A stretch of DNA of 60,747 bases from contig JBAZSL010000010.1 in NCBI GenBank assembly GCA_041662445.1, positions 1 through 60,747 on the forward strand, written 5' to 3'. The position numbers were made by a program, and so were the translations under genes. Shown here in pieces: positions 7,651 through 14,935 of this stretch. The stretch's first letter is position 1, and the number at the start of each line of letters is the position of its first letter. The notes beneath the pieces are model-generated. The model worked only from the letters and a program-made list of their open reading frames with translations. It ran no database searches and was not told the origin of the DNA. This stretch comes from UASB124 sp041662445 (lineage in GTDB: Bacteria > Babelota > Babeliae > Babelales > RVW-14).

Positions 7651-10266
7651 TTAGTCATGCACCAATTCCAATCTCCATGTGTCGGCTCCGAGAAGTAGGT
7701 CGAGCACAAAGCGATCTTTGCTCATGTGTAAGCGGGTATGTTCAGGATAGAGCGCAAACAATGTTGTAAGAATTTCGTGAGCGACGGTGAGTGGTTGTAC
7801 TGCTGCATGATCAAAAATATGGAGAAAAATACCGTGGCACGTTTGTCCGTTGCATTTTGGATTATCGGCGATGCCAGGTCGTGAGTGCGGGGTGAAGGTG
7901 ATGGGCTCAAAAAAGATTCCCGGCATTTTTTGTGCGTTAAGTGTGTCGGCAAGATGCTGCGCGTTAACCCATGGTGCCCCTATTTGGAGAAATGGATAAC
8001 GCGTTCCACGTCCTTCTGAGTAGGTAGTGCCTTCAAGAAATACGGTGATGGGATAAGCGTATACATGATCGATACTGGTAAGATTGGGCGATGGCGAACG
8101 GTAAGTGGTGCTCCATGGATCATTGGGTGAGTCGCAGGGGATGACGGTGAGGTGAGCGCCGATGCTAATGTTTGCGTGCTGCATGAGTGCACCAAGGGTT
8201 GTTCCATGGATAAAAGAAATTGGCAGTGCCCCTAAAAATGATTGCAATGCTTGCTGGCATACAGGACCACTTGCGGGCCAGATAGTGAGTGGATTAGGAC
8301 GATCGAGGATAATGACCGGAAGCTGTGCTCTGGCGGCAGCTTCAAGAACAAGCTTGGCGGTGCTGATATACGTAAAACATCTGACGCCAACGTCTTGAAG
8401 ATCGACGACGAGAACATCAAGATCTTTCAACATTTCTTCTGTTGGTTGGCGGTTGATGCCGTGCAGTGAATAACAGGGACACTGCCAGCGCGTTGTCTGC
8501 TCTGAGGTAATTGACGCGCCTGCTTGTGCAGTGCCTAATAACCCATGCTCAGGACTAAAAAGAGCTACAAGCTTGGTGCCATCGTGGCAGCTTTGTGCCC
8601 AGGCATGGAGTGCATCGGGAAGGAAAATCGTTGCATCATCGTGGTGGACTACGCTGCAGTGGTGGCATAAGAGCCCAAATTTTTTACCGCGTAGATACGT
8701 TTCTTTTTCTTGTATGAATCTATCAGCACCGGTCAAGGGGTGTGGTGCACACAAAAGCTCTGCACAACGGAGGAGCAATGGCTCATGAAACGAACCAAGA
8801 TTAATGATAGTTGCATGAGGCAGCATGGTCTGTTCTAACGGATGGCCGAGCGATATGATGATGAGTCTTTTTTGGTAAGGTTTTAGAAAATTAAGCCATT
8901 CTTTTTGATGCGTATTCCCTATGCCGTCACCGTAAAAAAATGTTTGTAACAGAATATGGTCTGTAGTGTCCTTGATGGGTTCGATGGTGTCTCTAAGTGT
9001 ATCGATACTTTGCGGTGATTGTGGATCAAGTAACGTTTCATTGAGTGTGCACCCGTTGTGGGTAAGTTGGCGCGCGAGAAAGCTTTTGTGATGATGAATA
9101 AACCAGGCCTCTTGTGGCCGAATTGCAGGTAAATTGACGGTAATGGCGGTAACTTTTTTATTACGCAGGCACGGTGTGTTTTCGGGGATTTCGACGCATC
9201 GTTGTGCCAAGAAGCGTGCGGTTTTTGGTTCATCAAGAGAGCGATCGAATGATGGTGATGGTTGCTGCTTGAACGTCATAATAAAATTTTGCGTGCGAAG
9301 CCATCCCTCTTGTTCCTCTTGGGTAAGCGCGTCATAACGCTGTTGAAGTTCGTTAATGAGATTCTCTTGTTCATGCGTCGAACCAGAAAAAATAATGAGA
9401 TGATATCCAGCTGATAGCGATTGCCATGCTGCATCACCAATCGATTGATTGGTGTGTACTGCTTTCATACAAAAGTCGTCAGTGATTAAAAGCGCTTGTG
9501 GGTTACGTTTCTGCAGGTAATCGACAGCTTGCGGTAAGAGCGTGACCGGTAGGGTGCCAAATTGTGGAGCAACGGCATGGGTGGCCATAATGCATAGGGG
9601 ATCTTTGGTGAGCATGCGATCAAATGGTTCTGATGATGCGGTGGTGAGTGTTGCAGGATGGTGATGCGTATCTGTGGTTGCCGTGCCAAGTCCTGGAAAA
9701 TGCTTGATGACCGGAAGTATGCCATAGGCCATGAGTCCATATGCATAAGCGCTACCACATTCAAAAATTTCTTCTTGATCTGATGAAAAGCAACGCGTGG
9801 CGAGAATGGGGTTATGTATATCAAACGTATCAAGCGAAGGCGCAAAGTTCATGGTTACGCCAATATCATGTAATTGTGATCCGATAAGCATGCCGGCGAT
9901 ACAACAGGCTGAGCGCCCTGCGCGCGCAAGCGACCATGGACTTGGGACTGAGTAAAAACCACCACGTTCATTGGGCCGTGAAACGATGCCGCCTTCCCAA
10001 TCAATGGCGATAATAAGTGGGGGCAGTCCAAGATTATGTGCGTCACTTTGAAGAAATGAAATAAGATCGCGTGCATCATCGCGTTGACGGACGTGCGATG
10101 CAAGCAGCATAACACCGGCGGGTTTTGTTGTAGCAAGCCATGAATGTAAATGCCGATGGTGTGTAGTTTCTGGTGCGGTGAGGATAAAGCGCTGCCCAAT
10201 AAAAAGTGGTTGTTGCGCGTACGCGGTGATGCTCATAAAAATAATCAGGTTCACTATTTTCTTCAT
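7651..10266 (-). CDS. Fusion of NagZ-type GH3 beta-N-acetylglucosaminidase and NamZ-type (DUF1343) exo-muramidase
   Basis: 871 residues with a signal peptide (MKKIVNLIIFMSITAYAQQ). Residues about 20-340 are GH3: AIDWEGG, KHFPGLGTATTDTHHHPA (substrate loop) and LLITDDFCM, whose Asp fits the catalytic nucleophile. From about residue 520 to the end is DUF1343: FSPEHGLLG, DLQDVGVRCFTYISTA and ILDRPNPL. In Bacillus and Tannerella, separate NagZ and NamZ enzymes remove GlcNAc and MurNAc from non-reducing ends of wall fragments. Joining them would let one exported protein strip both sugars in turn. AAAGGAG lies 8 bases before the start. About 180 residues between the domains resemble a GH3 C-terminal linker. 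Confidence 0.85.
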   Translation of the reverse strand: MKKIVNLIIFMSITAYAQQPLFIGQRFILTAPETTHHRHLHSWLATTKPAGVMLLASHVRQRDDARDLISFLQSDAHNLGLPPLIIAIDWEGGIVSRPNERGGFYSVPSPWSLARAGRSACCIAGMLIGSQLHDIGVTMNFAPSLDTFDIHNPILATRCFSSDQEEIFECGSAYAYGLMAYGILPVIKHFPGLGTATTDTHHHPATLTTASSEPFDRMLTKDPLCIMATHAVAPQFGTLPVTLLPQAVDYLQKRNPQALLITDDFCMKAVHTNQSIGDAAWQSLSAGYHLIIFSGSTHEQENLINELQQRYDALTQEEQEGWLRTQNFIMTFKQQPSPSFDRSLDEPKTARFLAQRCVEIPENTPCLRNKKVTAITVNLPAIRPQEAWFIHHHKSFLARQLTHNGCTLNETLLDPQSPQSIDTLRDTIEPIKDTTDHILLQTFFYGDGIGNTHQKEWLNFLKPYQKRLIIISLGHPLEQTMLPHATIINLGSFHEPLLLRCAELLCAPHPLTGADRFIQEKETYLRGKKFGLLCHHCSVVHHDDATIFLPDALHAWAQSCHDGTKLVALFSPEHGLLGTAQAGASITSEQTTRWQCPCYSLHGINRQPTEEMLKDLDVLVVDLQDVGVRCFTYISTAKLVLEAAARAQLPVIILDRPNPLTIWPASGPVCQQALQSFLGALPISFIHGTTLGALMQHANISIGAHLTVIPCDSPNDPWSTTYRSPSPNLTSIDHVYAYPITVFLEGTTYSEGRGTRYPFLQIGAPWVNAQHLADTLNAQKMPGIFFEPITFTPHSRPGIADNPKCNGQTCHGIFLHIFDHAAVQPLTVAHEILTTLFALYPEHTRLHMSKDRFVLDLLLGADTWRLELVHD

Positions 10267-10428
10267 GAGGGATACTCCTTTTATGATAAAATGACCATAA
10301 CGTATCAGAATGGTGGTTGGAAGAAATTATAGATTCGCGTGAATAAACTTTTTATGGCTTGACGTTGTTGATAAGAATTGAAAAATAGCGAAGAGAAGAA
10401 TTGGTGATTATTTCTGGGGAGCTTTGAT

Positions 10429-11145
10429 ATGTGTTTCTACAAAACTACATGCTACTTTATAGTCTGTGTTAGCTTTGCGCCTCTGGTTGGTATGAAAAAA
10501 CCTGTTGAGATGGTGATGGCAACTGAAGTAGTTACGGCGCCTGTTATGACAACCACCAAGTACCGTACTTTTTTGAATGTTGAGCAGTGGTTGTGTGATT
10601 TAGGGCGTGCCCTAACTTCTCGCAGTTCAAAAAAAGCTTTGATTCTTTTTCGTGAGCTTGATTTTGTTGGTAATCCTCCAGATATTGCGTTGATTCATGA
10701 TCAACGAAAGAGTTCGTTGTTGATGATTGCGGTGCAGCATTCACAGACGACATTTGCCAAGGCTATTCTTGCCCGTATTCCGAAAAGTGAGCGCGCACCG
10801 TATGTAAACTTGAGAGATGCGTATCGATTTTCGGCTCTTGACTATGCTATGCATAATCATTGTATGCGTCTTATTAATTTATTAACACACTATGCTGATC
10901 AATGTTCATGTGACAGTGCAATGATGATTTTGAAACAACAACCTGACTATGAGTTACACAAAAGTGGAACTGGTTTGATCATAGGTCTGGGGGATTTGTC
11001 GGCTGTTGATCCAAGTGACGACGAAGATGATCAAATCATGTTGACGCCTACGCAGCCAATGCCACACGTATTGTGTATGCGGAGTGAAGAAGAAGGATAC
11101 GCTGACGAGGATGATTGTTCTATGGTGAATGTTTCCTCGGAATAA
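10429..11145 (+). CDS. Small secreted ankyrin-like protein
   Basis: 238 residues. An N-terminal hydrophobic segment (CYFIVCVSFAPLVG) looks like a signal peptide. Residues about 55-160 have ankyrin-style helix pairs (KSSLLMIAVQHSQTTFAKAIL, then FSALDYAMHNHCMRLINLL). The C-terminal 60 residues are acidic and low complexity (DPSDDEDDQ; EEEGYADEDD). Ankyrin proteins exported by intracellular bacteria often bind host proteins; that role is inference only. It sits 32 bp before a similar gene and is probably co-transcribed with it. Confidence 0.6.
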   Translation: MCFYKTTCYFIVCVSFAPLVGMKKPVEMVMATEVVTAPVMTTTKYRTFLNVEQWLCDLGRALTSRSSKKALILFRELDFVGNPPDIALIHDQRKSSLLMIAVQHSQTTFAKAILARIPKSERAPYVNLRDAYRFSALDYAMHNHCMRLINLLTHYADQCSCDSAMMILKQQPDYELHKSGTGLIIGLGDLSAVDPSDDEDDQIMLTPTQPMPHVLCMRSEEEGYADEDDCSMVNVSSE

Positions 11146-11177
11146 GACATGTTTTTTAGGTCGCAGAAGGCGTTTTG

Positions 11178-11795
11178 ATGAAGCAAACAACTGTGGTTTT
11201 CTTGGGGGCGCTTTTGTTGATAGGTTCGCTGAGTGCTATGAAGCTTGATGACTTGTCGTCAGGGGGTGCACTCGAGTCATTCGATTTTAGATGTCCAGAG
11301 GTGGCGGAGAGTTGGAAGGGTTTTCTTTTTGATGCATTAAATGCTGGCCCGGTCGACATGGTCAAAGCGCTCTTAGAGTTTCATGAAAATTTTGGATATG
11401 AATGTAACTTTCCACCAATTATTTTTTTGCGAGATCTTCACGGGCGAACAGCGCTTATTCTTGCCGTAATTTCTGGTAGCCTTGAGAAAGTGAAACTCAT
11501 ACTTGATAGCATTGATATTTTTACCTGTGTTGGCTATATCGAGGCGTGCGATTTTTCAGGTTTGAACGCCGTGGCTTATGCGGATCAATTCAAATATCGA
11601 GATGTGCTTGCTGCGATTCAAGCTCGTAAAGAATTGTCTCGTGTGCGGATTATGATTCGTCGTTTACGTGAATCTTTTCCTGCTCTTACGGTACGCGGCA
11701 GGATTAAAATTAAAAGCGTTACCGTTATGTCTTGTCCTGAACTTGAATCAATTCCCGAAGAACGGGAAGAAAAAGATGAATATGACACGCCCTGA
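11178..11795 (+). CDS. Small secreted ankyrin-like protein, relative of the preceding gene
   Basis: 205 residues. The ATG at 11178 is preferred over TTG at 11175 because AAGG lies 7 bases upstream. The signal peptide is TTVVFLGALLLIGSLSAM. One clear ankyrin-type unit is visible (GRTALILAVISGSLEKVKLIL), followed by a second, weaker one (SGLNAVAYADQFKYRDVLAAI). The tail is basic, then acidic. The layout (signal peptide, two or three ankyrin units, charged tail) matches the gene before it, suggesting a diverged duplication. Its stop codon lies inside an 18-bp sequence that recurs at 12617. Confidence 0.6.
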   Translation: MKQTTVVFLGALLLIGSLSAMKLDDLSSGGALESFDFRCPEVAESWKGFLFDALNAGPVDMVKALLEFHENFGYECNFPPIIFLRDLHGRTALILAVISGSLEKVKLILDSIDIFTCVGYIEACDFSGLNAVAYADQFKYRDVLAAIQARKELSRVRIMIRRLRESFPALTVRGRIKIKSVTVMSCPELESIPEEREEKDEYDTP

Positions 11796-11809
11796 GTGAG
11801 TAGACAAAA
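11792..11809. repeat. 18-bp direct repeat, left copy
   Basis: CTGAGTGAGTAGACAAAA is identical at 11792-11809 and 12617-12634. In both places it leads directly into a terminator-like hairpin starting AAGG. The two copies bracket the repeat-rich GIY-YIG segment. Confidence 0.8.
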
Positions 11810-11848
11810 AAAGGTCCCCGACTACGCTTTAGCGACGGCGGGGGCCTT
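11806..11848 (-). terminator. Rho-independent terminator for leftward transcription
   Basis: AAGGTCCCCG (11811-11820) pairs with CGGGGGCCTT (11839-11848), allowing one G-T pair. Read leftward, the stem is followed by a run of seven T (11806-11812 on the plus strand is A-rich). It would stop transcripts from the GIY-YIG gene and may also end the ankyrin transcript from the other side. Confidence 0.6.
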
Positions 11849-11911
11849 ATAACATTAAATATCTTTCGAAGCCTGTTTAACCTAGCTATCGTGGACGCGG
11901 TTTTTGTCATT

Positions 11912-12021
11912 CCTCCTACGCCCTCACGATGTTCGTGGCTTCGAAGGGCAGGCCCTCCTACGCTGAAGCTAGCTACGGAGGACAGGCCCTCCTACGCCCT
12001 ACGTGGCTACGAAGGGCAGGC
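11912..12021. repeat. Three tandem imperfect repeats
   Basis: Three units begin CCTCCTACG and end with AGGC: 11912-11953, 11954-11987 and 11988-12021. Units 2 and 3 are 34 bp and unit 1 is longer. Each holds loosely inverted words such as CTACG and CGAAGG. They lie just before the GTCATCCCGGG palindrome. I see no gene in 11796-12197; it holds the terminator, these repeats and the palindrome. Confidence 0.7.
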
Positions 12022-12037
12022 CCGGACGCACGTTTTT

Positions 12038-12064
12038 GTCATCCCGGGCAAGGACCCGGGATCC
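12038..12064 (+). repeat. GTCATCCCGGG palindrome, copy left of the GIY-YIG gene
   Basis: It begins GTCATCCCGGGCAAGGAC and ends with a matching CCCGGGATCC. The same unit occurs at 7544 in the same orientation and, inverted with two C/T-type changes, at 12521-12547. The inner CCCGGG pair forms a short hairpin. Confidence 0.8.
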
Positions 12065-12197
12065 AAGGAATTATTTAAACGAACATGTGATAGGCAAGAT
12101 AAAACGATGTAAAATCGTAGCAGACAAGTATCGTAATCGTAGGAGGCGCTTCGGCTTGCGACTCAATCGTATTGCAGGAATTTATAATACTGAGCTT

Positions 12198-12491
12198 TCA
12201 TGGTTTGAAAAATTGATCGTATAAATCAAGCCATTGCGGATTTTGTTGCTCGATAAGGTCAATTTTCCATTGGCGTTGCCACCCCTTAAGTTGTTTTTCG
12301 CGTCGTAAGGCATCGTTGACATAGTTGTACAATTCAACATGAACAAGCCGTGTAAGACCATATCGTTTGGTGAAGCTCTCCACAACGGCGTTTTTGTGCT
12401 CCAACATCCGTCGCTGCAAGTTATTGGTAATACCTATGTACAAAGTACCATTATGTTTATTGCATAAGATGTATACAGCAAATGGTTCCAT
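12198..12491 (-). CDS. Small GIY-YIG superfamily protein
   Basis: 97 residues. The ATG at 12491 gives the family's usual opening, FAVYILCNKHNGTLYIGITNNLQRRMLEHK, which holds the GIY-YIG-type strands (VYI and YIG) and the catalytic Arg. Further upstream, the frame reads through the palindromic repeat and is not real coding sequence. A downstream REKQLKGWQRQWKIDLIE helix matches the YhbQ/UPF0213-type group. These stand-alone domains are presumed nucleases, but most have no assigned role. The gene lies between inverted copies of the GTCATyCCGGG repeat and between 18-bp direct repeats, suggesting it travels with them. Confidence 0.8.
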   Translation of the reverse strand: MEPFAVYILCNKHNGTLYIGITNNLQRRMLEHKNAVVESFTKRYGLTRLVHVELYNYVNDALRREKQLKGWQRQWKIDLIEQQNPQWLDLYDQFFKP

Positions 12492-12520
12492 GTTCTCAAT
12501 ACCTGCACTAAAATAACCAT

Positions 12521-12547
12521 GGATTCCGGGTCCTTGCCCGGAATGAC
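12521..12547 (-). repeat. GTCATTCCGGG palindrome, inverted copy right of the GIY-YIG gene
   Basis: On the minus strand it reads GTCATTCCGGGCAAGGAC and then CCGGAATCC, an inverted counterpart of 12038-12064. The changes are compensatory (CCCGGG to TCCGGA on both arms), so hairpin pairing is preserved. Confidence 0.8.
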
Positions 12548-12614
12548 AAAGATTTCGCGTTCTAAAATCTTTCTTACAGAATGTCACGCACAAATAGATT
12601 TCGAAAGAGGTCTA
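12533..12614 (+). repeat. Dispersed repeat, copy B
   Basis: This is the second copy of the element at 101-200, same orientation, without the 18-bp internal duplication. It overlaps the inverted palindrome and runs to within a few bases of the 18-bp direct repeat at 12617. Confidence 0.75.
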
Positions 12615-12616
12615 AT

Positions 12617-12675
12617 CTGAGTGAGTAGACAAAAGGCCCACGAGACGTAGCCCTTCGGACGAAATCGTGGACCTT
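12617..12675 (-). terminator. Terminator of the pyrophosphatase gene, with right copy of the 18-bp repeat
   Basis: The 18-bp repeat (12617-12634) leads into AAGGCCCACGA (from 12633), which pairs with TCGTGGACCTT ending at 12675, with one mismatch. Read leftward the stem is followed by CCTTTTGTC, a short T run. It lies 21 bp after the pyrophosphatase stop. Confidence 0.6.
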
Positions 12676-12695
12676 AACGTTGTTAGGACAAAAAA

Positions 12696-14681
12696 TTACA
12701 TCATTGCCAAAAGCAGTGAAAGCATCGACATCAATTTGATCAAAATATTAAGTGATGGGCCTGATGTATCTTTAAAAGGATCGCCAACAGTGTCACCAAC
12801 AACGGCGGCACGGTGAGCATCTGAACCTTTGCCACCAAGATTTCCCGCTTCGATATATTTTTTAGCATTATCCCATGCGCCACCTGCGTTTGCCATGGTA
12901 AGAGCAAGCACAACGCCTGTCAGTGTTGCACCAGCTAAAAATCCACCAAGCGCCATGTTGCCTTGTGCACCGAATGCAAATTTAATAATGATCGGTGCGG
13001 CAATCGTGATAAGGCCAGGAAGAAGCATTTCAATAAGTGCAGCTCGTGTGCTGATGCTAATACAGCGTGCATAGTCAGCCTCGGCTGTGCCTTCCAAAAG
13101 TCCCTTGATCTCGGCAAATTGACGACGTACTTCAAGTACCATCTTCCAGGCCGCGCGGCTTACTGACCGCATGGTGAGTGCGGAGATAAGAAAAGGTAAT
13201 GTTCCGCCGATAAAGAATCCGGCAATAACGACGGCATTGAAAAGATCAAGGTGAGGAATGTGTGCCTCTTGGCAATAGGTTGCAAAAACGGCAAGTGCTG
13301 CAAGCACTGCTGACCCGATGGCAAATCCCTTACCGAGTGCAGCGGTCATGTTGCCAAGTGAATCAAGTTTGTCGGTGATCTGGCGAACACCAGGACCGTA
13401 TCCAGACATTTCTGAAATACCGCCAGCGTTGTCAGCAATAGGGCCATACGCATCAACGGTCATTGTTATGGCAACGGTAGCGAGCATGGAAACGGCTGCA
13501 AGCGAAATACCAAATAGCCCGCCAAAGTAGGTGTGCGAAATGAAAACAATAACGGCGATGGCACAGACGGGGAATACAACCGATTCAAAACCAATTGATA
13601 GTCCGTAAATCAGATTAGTTCCAGCACCTGTTTTTGATGTTTCTGCAAGTTTTCTGATAGGTTTTCCTGATGTGTAGTAATCAGTGGAAAGTCCTATGAT
13701 AATTCCCGCAAAGGCGCCAAGTGCAATTGAACCAAAAAGATTGAGATCGATGCCACACACATAGAGATAACCAAATGCGCCGAGTATAAAAAGAATAATT
13801 GCGGCATACGTTGTTTTTTGAAGAAAGGTTTCAATTTTTGACGCAAACTTAAGCGCAAAAAGCAATGAGATGAGGGAGGCAATGAGTCCAATGGCACACA
13901 ACATGATAGGAAGCGTTATATAGAGAATATTATTGGCATATTGGGTGACCGCAAGAGCAAGCGCACTGATGACTGATACAACATATGATTCAAAAATATC
14001 TGCTCCCATGCCTCCTATATCACCAACGTTGTCACCAACGTTATCAGCAATAACAGCGGGGTTGCGAGGATCGTCTTCAGGAATCCCCATCTCAACTTTG
14101 CCCACAAGGTCAGCGCCAACGTCTGCTGCTTTGGTAAAAATACCGCCGCCAACACGTGCAAAGAGTGCGATGGAGCTTGCGCCAATGCCGTAGCATATAA
14201 AGATTTTAATCATGTCATAGGCGGTGCCATAGAAAAGATAAAAAATAGTTCCAAGGCCAATGAGTCCAAGACTTGCGACAACAAATCCCATGATCGAGCC
14301 ACCCATAAGGGCGGTGATAAAAGCAGCGCGTTCGCCTTCATTTTTTGCAGCAACAGTTGTTGCTTCGTTGGCACGAGTTGCTGCGCGCATGCCGATAATG
14401 CCGGCAAACATTGAGGACAAAGCACCTGCTACGTAGGCTAACCCTGCCACTTTGCTGAAAATGTGTCCAAGTATAAGAAATGCAACGAAAATAACGATAG
14501 CCAGAATGGTGTACTCTTGGCGCAAAAAGGTCATTGCTCCTTGGCGAATGAGGAGGGCGATGCGTGCTGATTTTTCATCCGGATTCTTTCGTAGCGCAAG
14601 CCGTTTTTGCATAATGAGCGTAAAAATTATGCCGATACCGGCAACACCCATACAGAGTGAAATGAGGAATGTTGTCATCAT
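12696..14681 (-). CDS. hppA: Membrane-bound (ion-pumping) pyrophosphatase
   Basis: 661 residues, about 16 membrane helices. The ATG at 14681 follows AAGAAGGG; the longer frame has no better site. Family motifs are intact: GGGIFTKAADVGADLVGKVEMGIPEDDPRNP and then DNVGDNVGD, and near the end GDPFKDTSGPSLN. These bind Mg-pyrophosphate. GNMTAALGKGFAIGSA has Ala where K+-independent forms have Lys, so a K+-dependent type is likely. It hydrolyses pyrophosphate to pump H+ or Na+ outward; which ion cannot be settled by eye. It diverges from a Ca2+-type ATPase. Confidence 0.95.
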   Translation of the reverse strand: MMTTFLISLCMGVAGIGIIFTLIMQKRLALRKNPDEKSARIALLIRQGAMTFLRQEYTILAIVIFVAFLILGHIFSKVAGLAYVAGALSSMFAGIIGMRAATRANEATTVAAKNEGERAAFITALMGGSIMGFVVASLGLIGLGTIFYLFYGTAYDMIKIFICYGIGASSIALFARVGGGIFTKAADVGADLVGKVEMGIPEDDPRNPAVIADNVGDNVGDIGGMGADIFESYVVSVISALALAVTQYANNILYITLPIMLCAIGLIASLISLLFALKFASKIETFLQKTTYAAIILFILGAFGYLYVCGIDLNLFGSIALGAFAGIIIGLSTDYYTSGKPIRKLAETSKTGAGTNLIYGLSIGFESVVFPVCAIAVIVFISHTYFGGLFGISLAAVSMLATVAITMTVDAYGPIADNAGGISEMSGYGPGVRQITDKLDSLGNMTAALGKGFAIGSAVLAALAVFATYCQEAHIPHLDLFNAVVIAGFFIGGTLPFLISALTMRSVSRAAWKMVLEVRRQFAEIKGLLEGTAEADYARCISISTRAALIEMLLPGLITIAAPIIIKFAFGAQGNMALGGFLAGATLTGVVLALTMANAGGAWDNAKKYIEAGNLGGKGSDAHRAAVVGDTVGDPFKDTSGPSLNILIKLMSMLSLLLAMM

Positions 14682-14869
14682 AGCGACCCTTCTTTTAAGT
14701 CGAATTGTAAAGGGAAAAAAACCACCACATGAGTCTATTGGCAAGAAATATTTTGTAAAGTGAGGTGCGTCCAGAAGGGGCTGTGTATCGACTTTTTGGC
14801 TAGAGAAATATGCAAAGTGTTGATTATGACCATGCTATTTGTAAAGAATTCTGAAATACGTTGTGATGT

Positions 14870-14898
14870 TTGACTTAGTACGAACGGAATTTTATATG
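14870..14898 (+). promoter_or_regulatory. Sigma70-like promoter of the P-type ATPase
   Basis: TTGACT (14870-14875), a 17-base spacer and TATATG (14893-14898), 38 bases before the ATG at 14936. Spacing is ideal. The rest of the 14682-14935 divergent spacer shows nothing else I can name. Confidence 0.55.
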
Positions 14899-14935
14899 GA
14901 TTGGTGCGACCGTTAAAAAAAGATAAGAGGTCTCC

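Noticed and set aside
11912..12021. Possible CRISPR array
   Set aside because: Units abut without spacers of even length, there are only three, and no cas gene is near.
12492..12593. N-terminal extension of the GIY-YIG protein
   Set aside because: It is a read-through of the palindromic repeat; family members begin near the VYIL strand.
14745..14935. tRNA or small RNA in the divergent spacer
   Set aside because: No cloverleaf or CCA end could be drawn by eye on either strand; only a promoter is supported. I found no tRNA or rRNA gene elsewhere in the window either, though a covariance-model search would be decisive.
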